The notes under the pieces: generated by a model
Database searches by the model: none
What the model was told of the DNA's origin: nothing
What the model saw: only the letters and a program-made list of their open reading frames with translations
Made by a program: the position numbers and the translations under genes
Shown here: positions 24,256-34,007 of the stretch, in pieces
How the letters are laid out: each line of letters begins with the position of its first letter
Numbering within the stretch: the first letter of the stretch is position 1
NCBI GenBank assembly: GCA_964649085.1
Contig: CAZYPN010000011.1
Location: 1-64,000 of the forward strand
DNA length: 64,000 nt
Source of the DNA: JADMJV01 sp964649085
Lineage (GTDB): Bacteria; Vulcanimicrobiota; Xenobia; Xenobiales; JADMJV01
Direction of reading: 5' to 3'

Positions 24256-25404
24256 TCAGTGGCTTAAAAAGCCCGGCTCCGGCCGGGCTTTTTGGTTGAT
24301 TCGGCGGGCCCAGATCGCGCGGTGGCGTCCGGCTACCCGGGTCAGGAACAGCACCCCGGCCCCCCCTCCCGCGCAGGTCGGCAGCTTCTTGCGCAGTTGC
24401 TCGGGGTCGAGGTCGAATCCGCGTTTTTTGATCTCTAGAGGATGAAAGGCCCATTGACGCAGGCTTCGCTTCAGTTGTTTGAGGTCGGCATCGGCGATCT
24501 CCAGCACTTCAAAGGCCTGGGTCCAGGGCGAACTCATTCCCGCTGGCGTGACCAGCAAAGCGGTGGTGGCATCGATGCGGCAGCCTTCCCCGGGTTGCCA
24601 TATCTGGGCTCGCACGGCGGCCGGGTCGGGCTCGTGCAGCCAGTCGCCCGGGCGCAGTTCGGCCAGTTGCGGAGGACGTCTGCGAGCAGCCGATAGCCAG
24701 CCCTGACCGTTCCACATCCAGGCCTGCACCAGGCCCTGACCGGGCAGCCAGAGCACGGCCTCTTTGCAGGTCCCCTGGTGGCTGACATAGTCCAGATCGG
24801 CTGTGACCGGCAGCAGGCTCTCGTCGATGCCGGGTGCCAGCTTAACGCAGAGCGGCTCACAACGCGAGAACAAAGGGGTGGGATCGGGCTGCAGGTCTTT
24901 CCAGCGCCTCTGGTGAGCATCGCGGCGGGCCGGATCGAGGTAGAGGGCCTCGCCCGGGCGCAGCTGCTCCAGGCCATCGCCTTCGAGCACAGGAACCTCG
25001 AGGCCGCTGACCGCCAGATTGTGTTTCAGGCAGGCTGTGCGCTGCCGATCTTGCTCGCAGCTGCGCAGGCTGAGCAGCCGCCCCAGTTCCAGCGTGTCTC
25101 CCCCGATGCCCGCTCCAATTTCCAAAAGTGCCGTGTTGGGAAAGCGGCGGCAGAACTCCTCGGCCTTGCGTCGGGCCAGGGGCCAGCGGGTGGCCATTTG
25201 CAGCCCCTGACTTTCGAAAAGCAGCCGAAGCGGGTCGGCGAAAGCCTCCAGACGCACAGCGTCCCAATACAGTTTGAGCTGGTTTTGCAACCACAACGAC
25301 GGTTCGGCGGGCCATTGATGGCGCAGTAGCTTGCTCAGGACCAGCGGGTCCTGGGGGGTGGGAAATCGTTGGCGCAGTTCGATCAGAGCCTCAAGCATGG
25401 CCAT
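24256..25404 (-). CDS. SAM-dependent methyltransferase with THUMP-like domain
   Basis: The 382-residue protein has a class I methyltransferase core with LLEIGAGIGGDTLEL (about 86-100) and LYLDPARRDA (about 150-160), a signature of the THUMP-like family found in Bacteroidetes, Actinobacteria and others. The C-terminal part (about 300-370) ends with KKRGFDLDPEQLRKKL. THUMP-linked methyltransferases modify structured RNA, but the substrate of this family is not known to me. The start at 25404 is chosen; nearby ATG codons at 25398 and 25468 are alternatives. The last codons coincide with the terminator hairpin of the convergent RNB gene. The gene is divergent from the exporter operon. Confidence 0.8.
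   Translation of the reverse strand: MAMLEALIELRQRFPTPQDPLVLSKLLRHQWPAEPSLWLQNQLKLYWDAVRLEAFADPLRLLFESQGLQMATRWPLARRKAEEFCRRFPNTALLEIGAGIGGDTLELGRLLSLRSCEQDRQRTACLKHNLAVSGLEVPVLEGDGLEQLRPGEALYLDPARRDAHQRRWKDLQPDPTPLFSRCEPLCVKLAPGIDESLLPVTADLDYVSHQGTCKEAVLWLPGQGLVQAWMWNGQGWLSAARRRPPQLAELRPGDWLHEPDPAAVRAQIWQPGEGCRIDATTALLVTPAGMSSPWTQAFEVLEIADADLKQLKRSLRQWAFHPLEIKKRGFDLDPEQLRKKLPTCAGGGAGVLFLTRVAGRHRAIWARRINQKARPEPGFLSH
24265..24294. terminator. Bidirectional terminator between the RNB and methyltransferase genes
   Basis: AGCCCGGC and GCCGGGCT (24270-24277 and 24282-24289) form a stem around TCCG, with five A upstream and five T downstream. It serves the plus-strand RNB gene; in the other direction it lies within the last codons of the methyltransferase gene. 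Confidence 0.92.
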
Positions 25405-25471
25405 ACAGTTGCCCGATGGCAGGGGATCCCCTGGCTGCAGGAGGCCCTGATGGGGCTCAGAAGGCCATGAC

Positions 25472-26910
25472 ATGAAGGTTTTGGCCGGCATCGGCGCCGC
25501 TCTCGTCGTGGTTCTGGGTCTGCTCTTTTGGAGTTTCAGCGGCCGTGCGCTCGAGGTCGAGGTGGCGTCGGTGGAACGCCAATCGCTCACCCGGGCTCTC
25601 GATGAGGACGGGTTGGTGCGGTCCTGGGTGGAAGTTCCCCTCTCTCTGCCCGTGCAGGGACGCATTGCCCGGCTGCATGTCAAGCGAGGCGATCGGGTGC
25701 GGCCGGGTCAGCTATTGCTCGAGCTCGAGAGTGACGACCCCAGGGCCGCCGTCGAGCAGCTGCGAGCCCAGGAGAAAGCCGCGGTTGCCGCCCTGGAGCA
25801 GGCCCGCCAGCGCCTGCAGGTGGCCGAGCAGCGCACCCTGGCCGAGTTGCGCGCGGCCGAAGCGGGCCTGGGGCTGTCTCAGGCCCAGCGGGAGAAGCTT
25901 GAGCTTGGCCCGCGGCCCGAGCAGCGGCGTGTGTTGAGCGCCCTGCTGCAGCGCGCCGAAACTCGCTATGAGGAGGCCCGGCGCGATCTGACTCGACGTC
26001 AGGCGCTCTATGAGGGCGGCGCTGTGTCCCGTGCCGATTTGGAAAGTTTTGAGTCGCAGCTGCGCACCGCCGAGCAGCAGCGACGCGAGGCTCGCGCCCG
26101 CTGGGACGAGGCCCTCAAGGGTCCGCTGGCCAGCGAGCGCCAGGCCGCCCGAGCCGAAGTGCAGCGGGCTGCAGCCGGGGTGGAGGGCAGCCGGGCCGCG
26201 CGGGGCGAGGTCGAGGTCAGCCGGGCCGCCCTGAGCGAGATGGAGGCTCGACTGGATTCGATTCGAGCCCAGCTGCGTCAGTCGGAAGCTCGCCTGCGTC
26301 AAGTGAAGCTCTTTGCCCCAGAGACCGGAGTGGTCGAGTGGGAAACCTGCGAGGTTGGCCAGGTGGTCAACCCCGGTCAGGTCCTGCTGCGACTCAGCGA
26401 TCCTCAACGCCTGTATGTCGAGCTGTTGCTCGACGAAGGCGATCGGGCCCAGGCCCGCCGTGGAGCCCGCGTGAAGGTGACCAGCGACGCGTATCCCGAG
26501 GAGACCTTCGAGGGTGTGCTCGAGGCTATTGAAGCTCAGGCCTTCCTCAAGCGGGAAGTGCGCAATAGCCCCACCCAGGACGAGGACCGAGTGTTTCGAG
26601 CCCGGGTTCGGCTGGATTCCAAGCAAGCGGTGAATAAACTGTTTGCCGGGATGTCGGTGTTCGCGCAGATCATCCTCGATGAGCGGCCGTCGGTGCTCTC
26701 GGTGCCGCGCCAGGCCTGCATCAATCGGGAAGGTCAGTGGATCGTCTTTCGCCTCCGGGGCGACCGCCTGGAGCGCTGCAGGTTGGAACTGGGCGAGAAG
26801 GGCACCGCCCAGGTCGAGGTGCTCAAGGGATTGTCCGAGGGAGACCGCGTGGTGCTCAACCCCGGAACGCTGAAAGAAGGTGCGCGGGTTCGCGTCACCC
26901 AGGCCCCCAG

Positions 26911-26914
<4 letters not shown>
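25472..26914 (+). CDS. MacA/HlyD-type periplasmic adaptor of an ABC exporter
   Basis: The 480-residue protein has one N-terminal membrane anchor (about 4-20), a biotinyl-lipoyl-like half (GRIARLHVKRGDRVRPGQLLLEL, about 55-85), a long coiled coil (about 90-275, heptads with EAR and RQA repeats), the returning lipoyl half, and a beta-barrel (about 300-390). This is the adaptor of a MacA-type tripartite exporter, which links the inner-membrane ABC transporter to an outer-membrane channel. AGAAGG precedes the ATG. Its stop overlaps the ATPase ATG (ATGA). No outer-membrane TolC gene is in the window. Confidence 0.88.
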
Positions 26915-27593
<679 letters not shown>

Positions 27594-27597
<4 letters not shown>

Positions 27598-28784
27598 ATT
27601 TCAGCGACGTCATCGATTCCGCCTGGGAGTCTCTGCTGGCCAACAAGGTTCGCTCGGGCCTGACCATGTTGGGTGTGGTCATCGGCGTGGCTCTGGTGAT
27701 CATTCTGGTCTCTCTGGGAGAGGCTGCTCGCACCTTTGTCGACGACCAGATGAAGGGCATGGGCTTTGGCAGCAACGCTTTGATCATTCATCCTGGCAAA
27801 ATGGACCCTCCCATCGAACCCAGCAAAATGCGCTTTGAGGACTGCAGAGAAATCGCCCGTCGCATTCCTGAAGTGCTCGACCAGGTGCCCTTTGTGGTGG
27901 GCTCGGCCTACGCTCGGGTGGGCAACCTGGAGCACAAGACTTCCATTCGAGGCATGACCGAGAACTACACCAGTCTGGTCAACCATCGGGTGGAGCAGGG
28001 CAGCTTTCTTACCGCCCTCGATGTCGAGCAGCACCGCAAGGTGTGCGTCATCGGTCACAAGGTCAGAGAGAAGCTCTTTGGTGGCATGACCCCCATCGGC
28101 GAAAATTTGCGTTTGGGCGGTCGGCGTTTCCACGTGATCGGGGTGATGGAGAAAAAGGGCGAAATGATGGGCGACGACCTGGACGATATGGTGCTGATCC
28201 CTATCACCTCGGCCCAGGACCTGCTCGACACCGATAAGCTCAACGCCGTCATCGTGTGGGCACGCCGGCGTGAAGATCTTGGCCTGGTGCGGGACAAGGT
28301 GGCCGATTTTCTCTCGGGCCGCCACATGCGGCGCGACGATTTTCACTTTCACACTCAGGAAGAAATGGTCAGTGTGCTGGGTGCCATCACAGGTACGCTC
28401 ACGGCTTTTGTTTCGGGCATCGCCGCCGTTTCGCTGCTGGTGGGCTGCATCGGAATCGTCAATATCATGCTGGTTTCGGTGTTGGAGCGCACCCGTGAAA
28501 TCGGCATCCGCAAGGCGGTAGGCGCACGCCATCGAGACATTTTTCTGCAGTTCTTCGGCGAGTCCATGGTGCTGGGTCTGCTGGGAGGGCTCAGCGGACT
28601 GTTGGCCGGGGTGGTGGTGGCAGCGGCCGTCATGGCTTATGCTGGATTGCCGATACAAATCTCACAGTGGGCTGTGGTCATGGCTCTGGCCTGCTCTCTG
28701 GGGGTTGGTCTGGTGGCGGGGGTGTACCCGGCCATGCGGGCGGCTCGACAGGATCCGATTCAGGCCCTGCGATTTGAGCACTGA
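27594..28784 (+). CDS. MacB-like ABC exporter permease
   Basis: The 396-residue protein has the MacB/FtsX topology: one N-terminal membrane helix (about 19-41), a large periplasmic MacB_PCD-like part (about 45-250) and three C-terminal helices (about 263-290, 320-345, 357-380), including VLERTREIGIRKAVGA, typical of FtsX-domain permeases. With the ATPase and adaptor it would export a peptide, antibiotic or lipoprotein-linked substrate; the cargo is unknown. The start is GTG coupled to the ATPase stop. Confidence 0.92.
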
Positions 28785-28825
28785 AAGAGGGGGTTTTGCT
28801 CCCATCGGTGGAACCGAGAGGGCCC

Positions 28826-30103
28826 GTGTCTGAGGAGCATTCCCATTCCGCCGCCGAAGGTTTCCAGAAATGGCTGGCCGAGCTTCGGCTGGTTGCGCCT
28901 CTGTGCGTAAGCTTCGGCTGCGCCCTGGGTTGCTACTGGATGCTGCGGGGCATGAAGAATGCGCTGTTTATGGAGCTGGTGGGTCCCGAGCAACTCCCCG
29001 CCGCCAAGATCGCTTCCATCGCTTTTTTGCTCGTTCTGCTGGTCATCTACGGCAAACTGGTCGACTGGCTGGGCAAGCGCCGATTGCTGGCCGTGCTGTA
29101 TTTCGTCTACGCCTGCCTGTTCGCGGCCCTGACCTACGCTTTCGATCGCGCCGGCCGTCATCCGTCGCTGGGCTGGGGTTTCTATCTGGCCATCGAATCC
29201 TTTGGCTCGCTGGGGGTCAGCCATCTCTGGTCGCTGGCGGTGAACAGCACCCGCGATCCCGACCAGGCCACCCGGCGCTTTCCTATTCTGGCCGTGGGGG
29301 GCCAGATCGGAGCCGTGCTGTGCACCTTCCTGGTGTCACAAACGGCCCACTTGTTCGGCCTTGTTCCCCTGCTGCTCTTGTCGGTGGGGCTGCTGGCCCT
29401 GGCTCCCGTCATGGCTTTGTGGTGGCTGGGCAAGAACCATGTTCCCGACGCGGTGGAGGTTGAGCCCGATGAAGCCGGCCTGATGGAAGGGTTGCACCTG
29501 GTAGCCACTCGCCCGTATTTATTCGCGATTCTTTTTTCGGTGATGTCGTATGAGTTCATCGGCACCTTTATCGACTATCGAATGAACTTTCTGGCCGCCC
29601 ACACTCTGGTTACCCTGGAAAAAGTGACCTGGTTTCTGGCTATCTACGGAACCTGCGCCAATCTGCTCTCGCTGACTTTTGCGCTGACCGGCACCAGTTT
29701 TCTGGTGCGTCGGCTGGGCCTTTCCCGTTGCCTGGTGTACTATCCCACGGCTCTGGCGGTGGTGGTGCTGGTGGCCGCCGCCCACCCCACGCTGTGGGTT
29801 TTGTTTGCCGCCCAGATCGCCCTGAAGGGCCTGGCCTATGGCTTTAACAAGCCCTGTTTGGAAATGCTCTATGTGCCCACCAGCGACTGCATTCAGTTCA
29901 AGGCCAAAAGCTGGATCGATACCGCTGGCAGTCGCTGTGGCAAGGCCATCGGTTCGGTGATGAACGGCAGCCTGCCGGCTCTCTTTCTGGTCTCCGGTGG
30001 AACCTGCATCTCGTTGGGCATCATCCTGTTGTGGCGCCCGGTGGCCCGCCGATTGGGAGCCCGCCACAGCGAATTGTTGCAGCGGGGAGAGAAGTTGCAT
30101 TGA
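28826..30103 (+). CDS. ATP/ADP-translocase-like (Npt/TLC) carrier
   Basis: The 425-residue protein has about 12 membrane helices. CYWMLRGMKNALFMELVG and the following KIASIAFLL resemble the Tlc/Npt1 nucleotide transporters of Rickettsia, Chlamydia and plastids. In those organisms they exchange ATP for ADP or import nucleotides; homologues in free-living bacteria are mostly uncharacterised and need not carry ATP. GAGAGG precedes the GTG at 28826, which I prefer to the TTG at 28796. The gene follows the MacB-like operon by 41 bp and its stop overlaps the next gene (TTGA), so it may be co-transcribed. Confidence 0.75.
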   Translation: MSEEHSHSAAEGFQKWLAELRLVAPLCVSFGCALGCYWMLRGMKNALFMELVGPEQLPAAKIASIAFLLVLLVIYGKLVDWLGKRRLLAVLYFVYACLFAALTYAFDRAGRHPSLGWGFYLAIESFGSLGVSHLWSLAVNSTRDPDQATRRFPILAVGGQIGAVLCTFLVSQTAHLFGLVPLLLLSVGLLALAPVMALWWLGKNHVPDAVEVEPDEAGLMEGLHLVATRPYLFAILFSVMSYEFIGTFIDYRMNFLAAHTLVTLEKVTWFLAIYGTCANLLSLTFALTGTSFLVRRLGLSRCLVYYPTALAVVVLVAAAHPTLWVLFAAQIALKGLAYGFNKPCLEMLYVPTSDCIQFKAKSWIDTAGSRCGKAIGSVMNGSLPALFLVSGGTCISLGIILLWRPVARRLGARHSELLQRGEKLH

Positions 30104-31371
30104 GGCAACTGGTCTTGCTGGCTTTATGGTGCGCGCTGTGCTTGAGCGCGGTGGGGCAGAATTTTGAAAAGGTCGACCGGCGGGCCCAGCAAACCCCGCC
30201 GGCCCAGGAAAAGTCGCTCGATAGCCTGGCTCGCTACCTTTGTCCGCCGTACTATAACGAAATGCAGAAAGCCCGCAGCATTTTTCGCTGGATCGGCGCG
30301 CGCATTCGCTATGACGTACCGGCCCTGCGCAGCGGTAACTTTCCCAGCCAGGAGGCTGAGGCTGTGCTGCAACGGCGCACGGCCGTCTGCGATGGCTATT
30401 CGCGGCTCTTTGTGGCTTTGGGAGAAAGAGCCGGCCTGGATGTGATCCGGGTCGTGGGGCATTCGCCCTTCAATCGCCTGGTGCTGGGCACCAACAAAGG
30501 TGCCGGGGAAGACCCCGGGCACGCCTGGAACGCCGTCTTGCTGAATGGTCGTTGGCGACTGTGCGATCCCACCTGGGGCGCTGGCGCGGTCGACCCCGAC
30601 GGTGTCTTTCGAGCAGAGTTCAACGACTTCTGGTTCTGCACGCCCCCGAAGTATTTCGTGTTCAGTCATTTCCCCGACGAGAAGCGCTGGCAGTTGCTCG
30701 ATTCGCCCATCTCGCGCTCGGCCTTCGAAGCTTTTCCGGCCGTGCGATCGGGCTATTTTCGCTATGGCCTGAAATCGGCCCAACCCTTGCGCGACCCACT
30801 TCGAATCGACAAAGAGGCCCTTCTCGAGATGAGCTGTCCGGAGGACGTCGTCACGATGTCCAGGCTTTACGACGCTTCCGGCAAGCCCGTCGAGGCGGGC
30901 TCGTTTTCCGAGAGTCCTGCCGGTGTTTCGCGCACCCGAGTGCGCCCCCCGCGGGCCGGAAAATATCAGCTGCGCATTTATTGCACGCGCCGCCGTCTAC
31001 CCTGGGAAGGCAATCTGCAGAAGCCCGAGTCGTACGAAGGCGTGCTGAGCTACGAGGTGGTGGCCAGCCGCGGAGACGAGAGGGGTTTTCCCCGTAGCTT
31101 CGGTTCCTTCGATCGGGCCGGAGCCGAGTTGCTGCAGCCCGACGCCGGATGGCTGCCTCGGGGGTCGCGTCAGCGTTTTCGCGTGCGCGTGCCCGGAGCC
31201 GTGGCGGTAGCCCTGTTTGCTGGTGACAACCTGGTGGGCAAGCTGAGCAACCGCACCGGGGTCTTTGAGGGCGAATTCGTCGTGCCCCCGGGGAGCAAAC
31301 TGCAACTCTGTGTCAGTTACTCGGCCGACCGTCGCTACTGGGGACTGGTCGAGTATCAAATTCGACCTTAG
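30100..31371 (+). CDS. Secreted transglutaminase-like (kyphoscoliosis-type) protein
   Basis: A 423-residue precursor with a signal peptide (LVLLALWCALCLSAVG). The transglutaminase-like triad is clear: Cys97 in RTAVCDGYSRLF, His141 in DPGHAWNAV and Asp156 in RLCDPTWGAG. Such proteins are papain-fold proteases or peptide ligases or hydrolases. The C-terminal part (about 200-423) is beta-rich (KYQLRIYC, GEFVVPPGSKLQLCV). The start is TTG overlapping the carrier's stop (TTGA) with a GGGGAGAG upstream. The substrate, perhaps a cell-wall peptide or secreted protein, is not known. Confidence 0.85.
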   Translation: MRQLVLLALWCALCLSAVGQNFEKVDRRAQQTPPAQEKSLDSLARYLCPPYYNEMQKARSIFRWIGARIRYDVPALRSGNFPSQEAEAVLQRRTAVCDGYSRLFVALGERAGLDVIRVVGHSPFNRLVLGTNKGAGEDPGHAWNAVLLNGRWRLCDPTWGAGAVDPDGVFRAEFNDFWFCTPPKYFVFSHFPDEKRWQLLDSPISRSAFEAFPAVRSGYFRYGLKSAQPLRDPLRIDKEALLEMSCPEDVVTMSRLYDASGKPVEAGSFSESPAGVSRTRVRPPRAGKYQLRIYCTRRRLPWEGNLQKPESYEGVLSYEVVASRGDERGFPRSFGSFDRAGAELLQPDAGWLPRGSRQRFRVRVPGAVAVALFAGDNLVGKLSNRTGVFEGEFVVPPGSKLQLCVSYSADRRYWGLVEYQIRP

Positions 31372-31422
31372 TCGCATTCGATTTCGGCAGGAACTGGCCC
31401 GGTCCCTGAGAACGCGCCTGAT

Positions 31423-31545
31423 ATGAGTGAAGATCCTGGATTCAACCGAGGCACCCCGGTGATGCAATACCTGGGTGGCCTGGGCTACTTCGTTTTATTT
31501 GTGCTGGTTGGCTCCTACCTTGCCTTCCGCATGCCCTTTCTGTAA
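31423..31545 (+). CDS. Putative 40-residue single-pass membrane protein
   Basis: A short frame of 40 codons begins at ATG and ends TAA, 38 bp before the AI-2E-type gene. After a polar start (SEDPGFNRGT) there is one hydrophobic helix (about 15-34, GYFVLFVLVGSYLAF) and a short tail. The hydrophobic core and codon use look coding, but no strong ribosome-binding site is visible. It could be a small membrane protein or a leader. Confidence 0.45.
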   Translation: MSEDPGFNRGTPVMQYLGGLGYFVLFVLVGSYLAFRMPFL

Positions 31546-31583
31546 CTGACTGACGGCAAGGCCTCAGGCGGTCAGGGAGGGGG

Positions 31584-32774
31584 ATGGTGAAAAACCAAAA
31601 TTTCTGGAGCACCCACGAAGTCTCCACGCTGGTTCGCGCCGGGTTGTGGTTGGCTGTGCTTGGGGGGGCTCTGTGGTTTCTCACGCGCATCCAGATGACC
31701 CTGACCATCTTTGGTCTGGCTTGGTTGATCGCCTATCTTACGCTTCCGGTTGTCAAGCTCTTCGAGGGGAAGCGCCTGGGGCCGGTGCGTCGTTGCCCCC
31801 GCGGTCTGGCCGTGGGGGTCATTTATTTGTGCGTCTTTGCGGGGCTCTTCGTGGTGGGGTCGCTGGTCTTTCCGTCCATCAGTGCCCAGTTCAACCGACT
31901 GCTGGCCCTGCAGCACACCCTGTATCACCCTGAAGAACTGGCCGTGACCATCCAGCGCCAGGGCGAGGCCCTGATCTCACGGGTGCCCGAGCAGTATCGG
32001 CAAACCTTGCTCGAGCGCCTGCAGAGCTCCTTGGGCACGATGTCATCGCTGGCGGGGCGCGGGTTGACGGCCACGTTGGGATACCTGGTGGCGTTTGTGG
32101 GTCAGGTAGCGGCCGGCACCGCCATTTTTCTCTCGGCCACGCTGATCAGCGTCTATCTGCTGTTCAGTTGGGAATCGCTTTACCAAACGTGCATCTACGC
32201 CTGTCCCGAGCGATACCGCCCCGATTTCAAGGCGCTGCTGGTTCGCATGAACCAGATTTTTGGCGGCTATTTGCGGGCCACCATCATCACCAGCGCTTCT
32301 ACCGGCGTGTGTTTGCTGGCCTGTTTGACCCTTTATTCTCTGCTATCGGGTCACCCTTGCCCCTATGCTTACATCATTTCCCTGGTGGCCGGGGTGACCT
32401 TTCCCATTCCGTTGTTTGGAGTGCTTTCCACCGTAATTGCCGGGCTGATCTTGGGATTCATTCCCGAAAGCAGCCCGGCTACCGGAGTCTCGGTCGCATT
32501 GGTGGCGCTGCTCGTCAACCAGATCTTCGACCGCACGCTGCTTCCCAAGTTGATGGGTGATGCCATTGGCGTGTCGCCAACTTTTGTGATCTTCGCGGCG
32601 GCTGCCGGCGGTGAATTCATCGGAGGCGTGGGAGGTATGTTGCTGGGAATACCCCTGGCCGCTTTGACCAAGGCTTTCTTTATCTGGTTTCACGACCTCT
32701 TCCTGGTCGACCGCCGAGGCCGCGGCGATTCGATGGAGGAAGCGCCCTCGACGGCGGAAGAGCCGGCCGGCTGA
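31584..32774 (+). CDS. AI-2E family (PerM-like) membrane protein
   Basis: The 396-residue protein has an N-terminal double hairpin (about 14-65), a soluble region with VPEQYRQTLLERLQ (about 130-160) and several C-terminal helices including GVLSTVIAGLILGF and the conserved GMLLGIPLAALTKA. This matches the AI-2E/PerM family, whose proteins have been proposed as permeases and as sodium-proton antiporters. The start at 31584 directly follows a run of GGAGG. An inverted repeat (32765-32785) covers the stop codon. Confidence 0.85.
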   Translation: MVKNQNFWSTHEVSTLVRAGLWLAVLGGALWFLTRIQMTLTIFGLAWLIAYLTLPVVKLFEGKRLGPVRRCPRGLAVGVIYLCVFAGLFVVGSLVFPSISAQFNRLLALQHTLYHPEELAVTIQRQGEALISRVPEQYRQTLLERLQSSLGTMSSLAGRGLTATLGYLVAFVGQVAAGTAIFLSATLISVYLLFSWESLYQTCIYACPERYRPDFKALLVRMNQIFGGYLRATIITSASTGVCLLACLTLYSLLSGHPCPYAYIISLVAGVTFPIPLFGVLSTVIAGLILGFIPESSPATGVSVALVALLVNQIFDRTLLPKLMGDAIGVSPTFVIFAAAAGGEFIGGVGGMLLGIPLAALTKAFFIWFHDLFLVDRRGRGDSMEEAPSTAEEPAG

Positions 32775-32785
32775 CCCGACCGGCC
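32765..32785. other. Inverted repeat across the AI-2E gene stop
   Basis: GGCCGG (32765-32770) and CCGGCC (32780-32785) flank the TGA at 32772-32774. There is no T tract, so termination is doubtful. Confidence 0.35.
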
Positions 32786-32797
32786 TCTGGGGAGGGG

Positions 32798-32827
32798 CTG
32801 GCCTGCCCTTCCAGAAGGGCGTGCCAG
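32798..32827 (+). promoter_or_regulatory. Hairpin just upstream of upp
   Basis: CTGGC (32798-32802) and GCCAG (32823-32827) enclose GCCCTT-CCAG-AAGGGC (32805-32820), giving a stable stem right before the GAGGAGG of upp (32831-32837). It could influence translation of upp or act in mRNA stability; there is no T tail for termination. Confidence 0.45.
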
Positions 32828-32845
32828 TCCGAGGAGGTAGCCTTT

Positions 32846-33478
32846 GTGTCTGTAACCGTGCTCGATCATCCGCTGATCCAACATAAACTGACCCTCATGC
32901 GCGATGCCGCAACGGGTCCGAAAGATTTTCGCGACCTTTTGGAAGAGATTTCGATGCTCATGGCCTACGAAATCACCCGCGACCTGCCGACCGAAGACAT
33001 TATGGTGCAGGGGCCGTTGGGTCCAGCCCCCGGCAAGAGCATCTCCGGAAAGAAGCTGGGGATCGTGCCCATCCTTCGGGCCGGCCTGGGTATGGTCGAG
33101 GGCATTTTGCGCCTGGTTCCCAATGCCAAGGTGGGTCACATCGGACTGTATCGCGATGAAGCTACGCTGCAGCCGGTCGAATATTATTGCAAGCTGCCGG
33201 TCGATTTGCCCGAGCGCGACCTGTTCTTGCTCGACCCCATGTTGGCCACCGGCGGCTCTGCTGCCGCCGCCGTGGAGTTCTTGAAGCGACGCGGTGCCCG
33301 CAGTGAGAATATCAAGTTCATCTGTCTGCTGTGTTCGCCCCGCGGAGTCGAGGTGATGCAAAAGGCCCACCCCGATATCGACATCTATACCGCCTCTATC
33401 GACCAGTCTTTGAATGAGAAGGGCTACATTTTGCCCGGTCTGGGAGACGCAGGAGACCGGCTATTCGGAACTCTCTAA
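32846..33478 (+). CDS. upp: Uracil phosphoribosyltransferase
   Basis: The 210-residue enzyme makes UMP from uracil and PRPP. The PRPP-binding loop is LLDPMLATGGSAAA (about 127-140), and the family's C-terminal GYILPGLGDAGDR is present. Length is typical. The start is GTG with GAGGAGG eight bases upstream. The nucleobase permease at 19.1-20.7 kb could supply uracil, although it is not linked. The 3' end overlaps the next gene by 16 bp if the latter begins at ATT 33463. Confidence 0.97.
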   Translation: MSVTVLDHPLIQHKLTLMRDAATGPKDFRDLLEEISMLMAYEITRDLPTEDIMVQGPLGPAPGKSISGKKLGIVPILRAGLGMVEGILRLVPNAKVGHIGLYRDEATLQPVEYYCKLPVDLPERDLFLLDPMLATGGSAAAAVEFLKRRGARSENIKFICLLCSPRGVEVMQKAHPDIDIYTASIDQSLNEKGYILPGLGDAGDRLFGTL

Positions 33479-33966
33479 TCGCCCTGGGACTGGGCCTGCT
33501 GCTGAGTGGTTCGCTGGCCGCGCGACCCTGCGAGTTCTCCACGCTGGGGGTCGTGCTCGATTTGCCCCCGGCCGTAACCTGGGAGCAGGCCGAGGGCAGG
33601 CGCATTCGCCTGTTGCACAAGGGTCAACCGCTCAGGGCAGCGGTCTATGTGGTAGAACTGGGTAACCTGGAAACCTTTTCTCAGGTACAGCAAGCCGAAC
33701 TGAGCCGTCAATTGGCCCGGCGACTGGGCGGCGGAGCCAATATCTGGACCGGACGCGGCGACCTGGGAGGGCGTCCAGGTTCGGTGCTGGAGGTGGTAGG
33801 TCTACGCCAGGGCAAGCCCTGGAAGCTGATCGCCTGCTGGCAGTTGCACGGGGGACAGGCCCACGTGCTGGAAGTCATGGGTCCCACCACGCACGCGGCC
33901 CAGTTGCAGCAATGGTTTACGGCGCTGTCCAGGGGATGGCGCTGGTTGCAGCCCGACCGCGGCTAG
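33463..33966 (+). CDS. Putative exported protein with an ATT start
   Basis: The frame from 33463 yields 167 residues with a good signal peptide (RNSLIALGLGLLLSGSLAA) followed by RPCEFSTLGV. No ATG, GTG or TTG exists in this frame before 33553, where a GTG would cut the signal away. AGGAG (33451-33455) sits seven bases before ATT at 33463, the right distance for a start. I therefore propose ATT initiation, a rare but known start (as in infC). The mature protein (about 145 residues) is not recognised; it shows a beta-alpha pattern and ends with WRWLQPDRG. It overlaps upp by 16 bp. Confidence 0.6.
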   Translation: MRNSLIALGLGLLLSGSLAARPCEFSTLGVVLDLPPAVTWEQAEGRRIRLLHKGQPLRAAVYVVELGNLETFSQVQQAELSRQLARRLGGGANIWTGRGDLGGRPGSVLEVVGLRQGKPWKLIACWQLHGGQAHVLEVMGPTTHAAQLQQWFTALSRGWRWLQPDRG

Positions 33967-34007
33967 GATAGCAGGGGACTGGGCAAAAAGCGCCAAGTAA
34001 ACACGAC

